A stretch of 64,000 nt of DNA, taken from the NCBI RefSeq assembly GCF_937616625.2, contig NC_065570.1, positions 64,941,665 through 65,005,664 on the forward strand. Direction: 5' to 3'. The position numbers were made by a program, and so were the translations under genes. The notes under the pieces are model-generated. The model was not told where the DNA came from, ran no database searches, and was given only the letters and a program-made list of their open reading frames with translations. This DNA comes from Mercurialis annua (Eukaryota > Streptophyta > Magnoliopsida > Malpighiales > Euphorbiaceae). This document shows positions 12,775 through 23,800 of the stretch, in pieces; the first letter of the stretch is position 1; each line of letters starts with the position of its first letter.

Positions 12775-13025
12775 TTATATTTTCATTAGTTATTGGGAAT
12801 TTTAGGCATTTATTCGATAATAGGCAATTTTGAATTTTAGAATTTGTTCAAAATATTGAATAATTTGATTTATAATAATCAGGTTAATTTTTTATTTGCT
12901 TTTTTGTATGCCTTTTTACTATTTTTTTGGTGCAATTGCTGAATTGGCTCAATTTCCTCTTTATGTATGGTTACCGGATGCCATGGAGGGGCCTACTCCT
13001 ATTTCGGTTCTAATACATGTGATCT
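12775..13025 (+). pseudogene. ndhF: Nuclear plastid insertion: decayed ndhF fragment
   Basis: Translation of the right part gives [20 protein letters not shown], which matches the conserved core of plastid NdhF (subunit 5 of the chloroplast NADH dehydrogenase-like complex). About 150 bp further upstream also read like ndhF in the same order, but with an in-frame TAG and a frameshift in a T-run near 12905-12925. Homology stops abruptly after the ISVLIH codons, near 13025, and AT-rich spacer follows. This is a non-functional plastid-to-nucleus transfer. Mitochondrial nad5 is a related alternative, but the flanking codons fit ndhF better. Confidence 0.85.
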
Positions 13026-14277
13026 ATCTACTATACTTAATAATTATCTCAAAATGCAAATCGAATATGTCATCTTTAAATGAATTCGTCTGTGAAAGAA
13101 AATGTAAAAAATTGATGTAAAAAACTTCACAAATAAAATTATGACATTCATGAAGAAATTTAACATATTTAAAACATATCTCTGTTAAATTAAAATAATT
13201 TTAATATTAAATTAATAATTAAAAAAAAAGCAATCACCGATCAATAAAATGATCGATGGTGGTCAAATTAAAATTTTGAAGAAGAAAGCGGATAAATTTT
13301 AACTCAAATACTAAACGCATTTTCTCTCTTTTAAAAAGTTTAGTATTATTTTAAAGTTTATGTTCAATTTAAAAAAAATATATAATAAGTTAACTTTAAT
13401 AATTCAAATTTTATAAAAATAGACGGCTTATTTTAGAATATTCCAAAATGGAATATTAGTGGACAACTTTTTTGGAATTGAAGAAGTATTGTCCCTTCAG
13501 GGATATCCGATAAAATTGGAAAGAAGTATTTAATATAATAAATAAATTAATATTACATTTTAAGTAATTATTTGAAAATAATTACGTACAGTATATTCTA
13601 TGTAAATCAATCTCAAAATAAATTGTAATGTTGAACTCCATAATGTATTAATTTTGTTTAAACTTTTTTTAAATTGCATTTTTAAGAATTAAATATTACA
13701 TATCAAAATCATATGTTTCAACCCGCACTGTATATGCATTGAGAAAATTAGAAAAAATACTCTATTTTAAAAAATAATATGATTTCATACATCAACAAAG
13801 AAAAAAATAGAAAAAATACCTCAGCCTTTTAATATAATTATTTTTTTACACTAAAATATATTTATATTATAATTATATATGCTTTTATTATTATTTTATT
13901 ATATATTTCTTGCACTCTAATTATATTTTATTAGGCCACCTGACACTTTTTTTCTTCTCTCTTTCTCTTTCTCTTTTTTTTTCTTTCTCTTCTTCTTCTT
14001 TGTGTTATTTTTCTTCGCCATTTTTTCTTTTTTTTTCTTCTTCATCTTTCCTTCATCGCCCGCCGGTGTTCCGCCTTCGCTCCGTCGTTCTTTTCGTGTT
14101 TAATTTTAACAATTTTTTTCTTAATTCGTGGTGATAATACGATTTAATTTAACTTTCAGATCTAAATAAATTACTCTTGAATTTTTTCAATGTTAGCTCT
14201 AAAAATCTGCATAAAAACGATGTTATGATGGAAAAAATAATTTTCTACACAAAAAATGATTTTCTGCAAAAATAAAA
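13026..14277. other. AT-rich spacer with a CT-rich tract
   Basis: No gene is supported. The stretch 13935-14060 is a TTC/CTT-rich low-complexity tract whose open frame is compositional only. Confidence 0.55.
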
Positions 14278-14720
14278 CAGTGTCCAATTATCATAAGAGT
14301 ATCACTGTATTATCATATCATTAGCATAACACTGCAGAGAAAAAAATTAAAAAAAAAGCGTCTAATTATCATATGAGTATCACTTTATTATCATGTTGTT
14401 ATTATAACGTTGCAGGAAAAAAAATGATTTTTTGCAGAAAATAATATTTGATTATCATATTATTATCATGTACTTATCATAACATTATCATATGATACCG
14501 ACATGATAATATTTACGGTACCTAGATGATAATGTTTAATATTTATGATAAAATAATGTCTGATTATCACGTCAGTATCACTACATTATCATGTCGTTAT
14601 CACAACACTGCAATATGATAACCAGATGATAATAAAGTATGATAAGGTTATATGATAATTGTATGATAACCTACGAAAAAAATAAATTACAGAAGTATTT
14701 ATGATAGCCAGATGATAACG
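14278..14720. repeat. Degenerate tandem repeat built on ATTATCAT phrases
   Basis: At least four diverged copies of a unit of roughly 80-115 bp can be seen, starting near 14280, 14358, 14441 and 14558. Each has GTCTAATTATCATATGAGTA-like text, then CATTATCATGTCGTTATCA-like text, then an ACACTGCAG-like end. The last part drifts into inverted phrases (ATGATAAC). No gene is encoded. Confidence 0.6.
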
Positions 14721-15800
14721 GAGTAAAACATAAATATTTTAATACCTAGAGTAAAAACATAAATCTAGAAAAAACATGACATATTTTTTGTAACTTTTTC
14801 GTATTGAGATAAAAAGTGTAAATATTTTTATTTTTAGAGTAAATACTTAAATTACCCATATACATTACCATTTATATTACAAAATTTATTCTCTAATGAG
14901 TTTGGTTTTTTTTTTTTTACTTAACTATATAATATTAGTGGGTATTAAATACTAATTCTATGGTTTTCTCTCAAAACTAAATTAGTAATACTAAATTACT
15001 AATGTGTTGAATTTGTATAAAAGTTGAGTAATTTTATTGTAGGAATGAGATTGGTGAAAGAAGGAAGCGACAGAGATCTGGTGACGTGGCATGAAGACCC
15101 GCTCGTGCGGTGGACCCCTATAGCATGGAGATGGGAGTTAACTTGTGCGTTTAGATCAAATTATAACTAAAAATGTTAGGTTCACCGAGCGGTTACGTGT
15201 AAGGATGTGAAAGACTCCCCACATTATCTTACGTGTACGGCTTATGACTTTATTCGTCAACCCAAAATATACGATCGTGATTTGATATCCGTTTTAATCG
15301 CAGCTTCTGCTAACTATATATATCACGATATCTATCCATGAGAATTTTATATTCTCTCGAGATATTAATATATATCTAACATTTTCGTTTTCACATTTTT
15401 GACTGTGAAGAGAGGTTAGATAAACTAAATAAAAAAAATTGCCAGTTAGTGTGTTAATTAATTTAATTTTAAAAATAAAATTAACTTAATCCTAATCATA
15501 TATATATATATATATATAAAGTTATTTTCATAAATTTTCAAAAATGTTATCTTTTTTATTTTTATAAAATTTAAATATCAATTTACTTCTTCAATTTTTA
15601 TATAATGGCAATTAATATCAATTTTTAAAAATAATTATTATAAGCGGAGCCAAAAAATAGGTGTCTACAATTATTATTTATAAAAATTGATTATTTAATT
15701 AACTGAATAATCGATCAAATAAAACTATATTATTTGATTTGTGTTGTAACCATTTTTAATATTTTGGTTATGGATTAATTAACAAATCAACAATTTCACT
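14721..15800. other. AT-rich spacer with a TA microsatellite
   Basis: A pure AT/TA run lies at about 15499-15520. A less AT-rich patch at 15040-15250 has no domain I recognise. No gene is supported. Confidence 0.5.
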
Positions 15801-16010
15801 AGGCTCAGGTGGGTTAGTAAAGCGCTCTCTTAGTTTAAGTGAGATCATAGTTCGAAACATACCCATATATGCAGCCGTTTAAAAGTTGGATTATCTTTCG
15901 TAAGGGACCTACAATACTTAAGAGGGATTAATCTAAATATGAAAAATTTAAAGGTATCGTCTCATAGTTACGACTCGTTTATAAACCTCATCGATATAAA
16001 AAAAATGGAA
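15801..16010 (+). mobile_element. Candidate tRNA-derived SINE
   Basis: The 5' end has a box A-like sequence (GGCTCAGGTGGGTTAG, 15802-15817) and, about 50 bp on, a box B-like AGTTCGAAAC (about 15849-15858). This is the internal RNA polymerase III promoter layout of a tRNA-derived SINE. The stretch ends in an A-rich run at about 15998-16007. It is too long and too mismatched for a tRNA. No clear target duplication was found. Confidence 0.45.
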
Positions 16011-17165
16011 CGGAACAATCACATCTCTAACTATAGCTCATTTAATGGAAGTCATGCCTAAGTATATCAATATATCCAAGTTTATGATCTTTCTAAATTT
16101 TATTCGTTGTGACAAGAAAATTCCGGCGGAGCCCGGCCACCTTTTAAAGGCGGAGGACACCCGAGTAAACCTTTGAAAAGACTAGTTTCGATATTCCACT
16201 GCATGGATCTTTCACTTAATACGGGTTTTTTTAACAACTCATCCATAAATGTTTCCAATAAATTTCATTTTATGAAATGTAAAATTCGAATCTAAATTTT
16301 TTAAGTCTCATGCTTATTTACCACATCTATAACCAAATGAGCGAACCCGTGGTGGATAACCTTTCTAAATTTCATTTGAGGTAAGCAAAGAAGACGAGCA
16401 TGAAATTGAAAAATCACAATTTAAAGCATCATATAGTGAATAACAGTTTGTCCATGAAGCCAACTAGCAGTGCTAGAAGAGATGTATCAACGGCAAACGC
16501 CACAATAATCGTTGATGGGATTGCCTCTAATCAGACACAATTGTTGGCATCTAATCAGAAATATTATAGTTGGAACCACCTTATTCATACTGTGGCCAAA
16601 ATTAAGAAAAACTTGCACTAGTGATATCAGAAAATAAAATAAAAAAATTAGTTAGTAATTCAAAGAAAGAGATGAAACGACTGAAAAAAAAAAATTATCC
16701 AAAAAAACTGAGAACAATTGATAAATGACAAAAAAGAAGGGCGGTTCATTCTAATTTTGCGTTTTTATTGGTTACAATGTTTGCAAATGTTTTTTTTTAT
16801 CTAGGGGTAACAGAAAACAATTTTTTTTAAAAGAAATAGAAAACTAATAAGCTTAAATTCTGACATGAAGATGAAGTAAACTTTTTGGAATATTAATTAT
16901 TTATAATTTGAAACACCGGATAAATTTTTATTAGAAAATATTAAACGTCAGACAACGACATGATGATATAAATTCTGATATTTGCATCTGTATTTTTTAT
17001 CAAAAAATTATTTGATGTTTTAATAATAAAAATTCAATTTTAAATATTATAACTAAAAATTCGTATCAAATTATAAAACACGGTGAAATTTATAATTAAT
17101 TTTGCATAATCTTTCTATATAAACCATCATGAAACGCACGCGCGCGCTCTCTCCAAATAGAAGGA
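16011..17165. other. AT-rich spacer
   Basis: No gene is supported. A short GC-richer piece at 16115-16170 stands alone without a recognisable context. Confidence 0.5.
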
Positions 17166-17666
17166 AGGGTTAAATGCAAATTCATACACCAACTTTAACC
17201 TAATTTGTAATTACAACATAAACTTTTAAATTTGGCAATGTCGGTAATGAACTTTGCACTTTTTGCAAATCGATAGACCGATACTTTTCCGGGACATTTT
17301 TATGAGTTGGAAGTCGGGATTGCCATGTAGGCTGACAAGTTGAAAAATAAACGGCATTTCGATTTGTCAAAAAATAAAAGTTGATGCATGATTGCAAAAT
17401 TTTAAAATTAATATTGTAATAGCAAGTTATGCTAAAATCTGTGATTTCATTTGCAAACGTGCCAAATTACGTGGTAAATATTGAAATCCATTGTGTCAGT
17501 ATACGTTTTCTTTCCGGCTTCCAACTCAGCAAAAATGTCCCGAAAAAACATCTGTGTATCGATTTACCAAAAATGTAAAATTCATTACCGATATTGTCAA
17601 ATTTAAAAATTTATATTGTAATTGTAAATTAATTTAAAATTAGTGCATGAATTTGCATTTAATTCT
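17166..17666. repeat. Foldback element of about 500 bp
   Basis: The left arm (TTAAATGCAAATTCATACAC, later GCAATGTCGGTAATGAACTT and TTCCGGGACATTTTTATGAG) is mirrored by the right arm (CTCAGCAAAAATGTCCCG, ATTCATTACCGATATTGTC, TGCATGAATTTGCATTTAAT). Arms are about 190 bp around a unique centre. The superfamily is not assigned because the target duplication is unclear. Confidence 0.75.
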
Positions 17667-18081
17667 AGAAATCGGAGGCATTAGTCAAATGAATCATAAT
17701 CAGAATGCTAGTTGATATTAACAAATCAAAACTAAAATCAATGATGTTTCCACTATAGGATCTTGTGAGTTGTGATTAACCAAGGACACAAGTCTCAACA
17801 CTATGTGGGAGTGAGAGGTAGTTTTACTGTTAGCTATCTACAATCATAAACAGAAACGTTGTAACGTAAAATATTAAAATAACAAAATCAAATTATTATA
17901 AAAATATATTAACAATGTGATTTTTTTATTTTTATAAGCATTTTTAAAAATGAAAATGAAATCGCGAAATATAATCTTGACACATTTATATGCAACATAT
18001 TGAAAACAAAAAATGAAGTACAAAAATATAAACTCGACAAGTTTTCATACAACATATAAAAACAAAAATAAATAAAATAAT

Positions 18082-18978
18082 GGACTAATAATCACCAACG
18101 GCCCTTAACTTTTGGGTCTGTGGTTATTAAATCATCTGATGTTTAAAAATGATCACTTAACCTCCTGATCTTTGAGGTGGCGCTCGCTAAACTCCCTGGG
18201 TTTAAAAATTGGTGATTTTTTTATAAGATATGTCAGGTGACACCTCACCAAAAACTTAAAATACCCAAAATACCCTAAAATTTAATTAAAAATAAAAAAA
18301 TCCAACCCAATCAAATCTAACTAAATCAAACCACTCTACCTCTAACCGCCACCCTCTGCTGCTGCATTTTTCCGGTCCCGTCACCACCGTTTTCCGGCCG
18401 CCGCCACCCGCCTACCACTGCCTCCACGGTCGAAATTTTTTTCCGACCGTCTTCCTTCGAAGAACAGATCCCAGGTTTGTCTGTTATTCACCAAAAACAG
18501 ACCAAAGGTAATTTTTTTCGGCCGGCCATGTCCTTCACCAAGAACAGACCAAGGTGGTCTGTTTTTGGTGAAGGACATGGCCTGCCGGAAAAAAATTACC
18601 GCTGTGGAGGCGGGTGGGCTAATGGCGGTGCCCGGAAAGCGGCGGCGGCGGCGGTTACGGGTTGAGTGGTTGGGTTAAATTTAATTGGGTTGGATATTTT
18701 TTGATTTTTTAATTTTTTAGATTGAATTTTAGGCTATTTTGGGTTTTTCGGAATTTATGGTGAGGTGTCAGCTGACGCCTGACATGTGGATAGATTTTTG
18801 TTGCGTCTGACATTAAAAAGTCGCGTCACATCATTGTTTTTAAAAAAAAACCGTTTTAGGCTTAGGGAGTTTAGCGAGCGCCACAATATAGATTAGAAAA
18901 TTTAATGATCGTTTTTAAATATCAACGAATTTAGTGAACACAAACCAAAAAGTCAGGAGCCATAAATGATTGTTAGCC
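18082..18978. repeat. Large foldback element with a GC-rich palindromic core
   Basis: The outer arms mirror each other: TGGCGCTCGCTAAACTCCCT near 18180 against GGGAGTTTAGCGAGCGCCAC near 18865, and GGACTAATAATCACC against GATTGTTAGCC at the ends. The centre (about 18340-18660) is GC-rich and looks coding by composition. It contains a further near-perfect palindrome at 18507-18600. Open frames here are compositional and run through the palindrome in both directions. Confidence 0.7.
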
Positions 18979-20500
18979 AAAACAGTTATACACTTGACAA
19001 ATTTCTCAGCCATACATGCTTTCTTGCACTTTGAAGATAAAAAAAACTCAAAAACATTGGGCCAAAACCTAAGATTGCATTTCTTAAAAAATAAAGTTTT
19101 TGTTGTATCTCAAATTGAAGTCCCAAATATCTAAGTCTAAATAGGAATAATACCCAGATAAAGTATCAATAGTCAGTGCCCATTTAATAATTAATATTTT
19201 GAAATTATTCATAACCTTGTTAACAAAGACTCGCACTACACTCAAAACTGGATTTTTTTCTTCTAAAGATAGATACATAGATGAGATTAAAGTGCAAAAT
19301 GAAAGTAATAAACAACCAATCATGTGAACTTTCAAAACTCTAATCTACCAACAAAATACATATGGAGCTATAAAAAACAAGTAAAAGATTAATCGAAAGG
19401 GAATAAACTAAGAAATTCCGCAAAACTTAAACACGGCGATTTGTCCGAGACGCGGCGTTTTAATTCTTTAGACCCATTCGATTATACCTTGAAACCGCTT
19501 GTTCCTTAAACTCCATCCGCATCTTCAATATGAATCCAACAAGATAGATCTAAAAATAACATTAGAAAGCACCAACACATAATTTAAATCAAAGACAAAC
19601 AAATAAAAAGACTTCTAATTAAGACCTTAATTTTAGAATTTGAAAAAATCACTAGTTAAAATTAAAAAGTGGTTTCCAACCTCTAAAAAATCACTTTCTC
19701 TAAAAAAATAGTTTCTTCAAAAGACCAAAATCACAGATTTTATTTCTTCTTCTTTTTGAGTTGAAGATCTTAAAACCGCTTAAGGAACCCAACAACCGGA
19801 TTAAAGATCTTTCCAACCATTTAAGAGCAAAAAAAAAATCATAACTCTAGATATTTGAACAAAACCATAAGAAAAACTAGAAGGTGATTTTCCATCCCCT
19901 AAAAAATCACCTCCTTTTTAAAAAATTGTTACTTCAAATCACTAGAATATGAGAAATCTACAACTAAGAATTTTTATTGTAAAAATAAGCTAACTAAATT
20001 TTATTAAGAAGTGAAGGAAAGAAAAAAAAAAGGAGTGGAGGAGGTGGTTTTCCGGCCAAAAGGCCAAAACCACCTCCTCAAAATAATGATTTTTAGTTTT
20101 ATGTTTTTAGATAAAAGGGAGAGGATTTTTTTAATGAGAGTCAAAACTGGATTTTAACTCTGTTTTATTTTATTTAAAAAAAACTCTTTTATTTTATTTC
20201 AAAAGAAAAACTGTTTTATTTTTTCCAAATTGGATTCTAATGTAGTCTAAATTCAGCAGCACAGAATTTGCTATTGAAAAATTACTCTCAAGCCTTTTAG
20301 AGTAAAAAAAATAATCAAACACATTAGTACATATTAATCCAAACGAAAAAAAATAACAGTGCTAAAAAATAAAACTCAAATTAAAGTTTAAGCAGTACGG
20401 TAGGAAAGAGACGATAATTGAAAAACTATGGTACAAAACACACTACAAGTTGAGCAACTATCAATAAAAATTACCCCAAAACTCCAAGTCTTACTTCCAG
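18979..20500. other. Spacer with a series of hairpins
   Basis: No gene is supported. Three diverged hairpins of the same plan occur at 19666-19697, 19882-19912 and 20038-20079. The last has 14-bp arms (GAGGAGGTGGTTTT / AAAACCACCTCCTC) around GGCCAAAAGGCC. The stretch could be a degraded LTR or other repeat. The 3' end of the SAPS transcript probably lies at the right side. Confidence 0.5.
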
Positions 20501-20877
20501 TGCACTTCAAAGGAAATTTTACTACATTTTTTGAGTTTTATACGAATGCTGTCAGCAGAAAGAAAGAGACAGAATGAAGAACGATAATGGCTTGAATGAA
20601 ATATAAATGTGAGGATGACAACAGGAAGAAACAAAACCTTGAATAATAACAGACAACAGTAAGTGTAACAATAATGCTAACCGCAGTTAATTTCATGAAC
20701 AAACCTACCATCCAATCCCCATTTGGATAACACAAATATACTGTACATATGTCCGACAGTTCTTTCTCCGCGCATGAGCTTTCCACAACCAACAATGGAG
20801 GGGGGGGGGTGTCCTTAGCTGTAGGAATCATCATCTTCAGATTGAGCCAAACCGAACATATCGGTGAACTCACTCGA

Positions 20878-23800
20878 TCATTCCAGAACAGCAACTTCTT
20901 GATCGACCCGCCAATAGTTTGCGTCATTGAACTCTTTAATCCCCGACCCACCATCATCAGAATTCTCCTTCTCTGGAACCTTTGGGATTAAGTTCCTCTT
21001 CAGGGGTCCCGCTTCACCAACTATACCCTCCTTGAGAGCTTGTTCCATAGCCTTCTCTGTCCCTTCTAATTCCACACCAACAAACTCGACATCCTCTTCG
21101 AACAACGATGGCATAGTTCCAGATTTATTATCGCTTGTGTCACTGCTCACTGAACCATCACTAGAATCCTTGGAAGGTGATGATCCATTTGGAAGTACGG
21201 TGGGGGACTTAGCATCAGGGGTTGCTACCCCTGCTTGACGGGAAACATCGACATCGGAGCTACCATGATCTTCAAATGGATTCATGCTAGACCCGCCTAT
21301 TTGCAAATCAGCCGCTTCTCCCCATCCTACCCATTCAGGGAAAGGTCGGTCCCCAAACAAGTCATCGTTGTCTGGAGTGTCAAATCTGAAGAATCCAGTA
21401 TCATTGGCAGTGGTTGCCTTCTCATTTTGCGGAGTTGGAACATTACCGGAAAATCCATTTGGAAAGTTTATGTTGGAAGTCGATGCAGGATTAACAGAAT
21501 CTTTGTTCTCAATTAAGTCGTCGTCTTCTCCCACTACTACCTCGTCGTCGCTACTGCTGTTGCCGCCATTAGTAGTTCCATTTAAGTTTACCTCGTCCAT
21601 TAATTCTGTAGGTGATGTACTCGCACGAGCATTACCAACTCTGTCATCTTGGAATGCAAACCAATTTGAATTTGTGAATAGACTGCTGCAATGACAGAAT
21701 AACATGATTAATCCATGAACAGATGTAACATGTGATAAATCCATGAACAGATGACTTATAAACTCAGCAATCAACATATTGAAATTACAAGGCTGTATAA
21801 ATAAATAAAATACAGAAATTCCACGCACTAACCAGAATCATCAATAGCATAGGCTAAAAGTCTCCTAACGATCAAACAATTGTGAAAACTTTTAGCTTTT
21901 TAGTTTAAAAAACAGCTGTGCTGCTCGGGACAAAACGAATTTCCCAAGCATATTTCCAATCACAAGTTGAAATCAATGGAAATGGAATAGGAAGTTATGC
22001 ACAATATTAACTGGAGTCACTGTGCAATGGCATAGACTGACCTCCCTTGATCATCACCAAGCCGCAGGGATGATATAACAACTTCAGCAGACTCATCATC
22101 AAAGTAGACATCCTACATGTTGAAATTGAACATGTTTAGTATGAAAACAGTATTAATCTGAAGATATTCCAAAAAGTTTACTTCAGCTTCACATCTTCCT
22201 CACACCAACCTTTCTATAATAAAAACTTCATCAAAACCCACCCTAAGAGAAGTTGGGGCAAAGGAATATAGATCTTACCTCATCATCACGATCAAGGCCA
22301 CCATTGTCCTGCGATGAGCATAAGATAGAAAAAGCAGTGAGACAAAAATGGGGAAGAAAAGCATTAAACTGTATAACAAAAACAAAGTCACCGATTACCT
22401 CTTCATTGTCCTCATTCCCGTACATTTTATATCTAAACGCCTGGCTTAAGTTATTTGCTAGAGCAGCTACATCATAATCTCTGTCATGAGGGTCTTCCTC
22501 ATCACTATCCCTTGTCCTGTCTTGCAATGCTGTTGGACGGCTGCATAAATTCAGAGAACATTAAAAATTCTCTACAACAGTTCAGTAACATAAGAGCATA
22601 ACAAAAGAAATACTAGTTTAACAGAAATAGCTGAAGCAATGCATAATTTCACTGCAGTACTGCAAAGAAAGCTATCACATGCAGTTCACCTCAGGTGGTC
22701 ACATGTCACTTTAAAAGCAATATTTCATTGTAACCTTGTAGTTCTGTGTACTTTCTAAAGCATATAAACTCAACAAATGTTTTTTCAGAGAGTATTAGAG
22801 CAGAATCATCTCAACATGCATCCTTCAAACTTCAAATAAGCTAACATATAACAAAGATTGCCAAGTTAAGACTTCAAACACAAATAAATAAATCTGCATA
22901 TCTGACCAACTCTTTTTTTGTTCTCATCAAGAAAGCATATGAATCTCATCCTTCTTCAAACCTTCACAAGTTTGATGCCGCCATATCTAATCACCGATGA
23001 AACTACAGCTTAAATAAGTTGGCCTCAACTCAATTCCAATTTTGCTGCTTTACTCCAAAAAGATCAACAAGAACTTAAACGGCAGAAAGGGAGGAAATCC
23101 AGATGTGGATGTTCAGGAGGAGGATTATGGGTAGGCTATGGAGAAAAAGCTGAAACTGACAGAGTTTAATACTCCGCAAGGTGACTGAATGCTAAATTAA
23201 CATTTTAACAGACAATATGTAGCAACTTGCACAGGAAAAGACTAAACAAATCAAACCTCAGCAAAATCACAAACTTCATTTGAAAAGCAAATGTTCACAT
23301 ATTGTACCAATAAAATATCAAGATCTTGAAACTTTTAGATGTTAAGTAGAATAGATCTCATGGGTGAGACTGTTTTGCCTATTCCCGTTTCATATCTAGC
23401 ATCAACTAGTTTAGTTGTCAAAAGACTAGCTATGTGGCCAAGCAAGAAGTAGAATGATTGAAGTACAATTTTCCATTCACATTTGTGAAACATGTACAAA
23501 AAAATAATCCACAAATAATCGTAATCATCATTCAAACAGATGAGCAATGCATTGCATAAACAAGGCAAGAGTATACCCGCAAGCCCATCGGTAGACATTT
23601 TCAACTGCATTACGCTCTTGCAAAATGCCAGTATGCCATTCCTTCCATTCACTGTTTTCCTAAAGACATTAAACGGAGTTCTCAACTAATTAGCCATACA
23701 CAACATACGCATGATAACTGCAGATGCATGATAACAGCAAATAGTAGCAACACTACACGATGCTAGAAGCATGTCAAAGAAAATCATATTCTTGCCCCCA

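Noticed and set aside
12896..13120. 74-residue protein-coding gene
   Set aside because: The conserved part is a decayed piece of plastid ndhF with a frameshift and stop upstream. The rest of the frame is unrelated spacer.
13910..14134. 74-residue Ser/Phe-rich frame
   Set aside because: A product of a CT-rich low-complexity tract.
15801..15875. Intact tRNA gene
   Set aside because: Box A and box B are imperfect and the arms do not close into a cloverleaf by eye; a SINE is more likely.
18381..18665. Opposing frames with Arg/Lys-rich translations
   Set aside because: They run through a palindrome, so both strands read similar text; this is foldback sequence, not genes.
20538..20957. 139-residue minus-strand frame ending 20538
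   Set aside because: It overlaps the last SAPS exon in another frame and continues into the 3' untranslated region; no domain.
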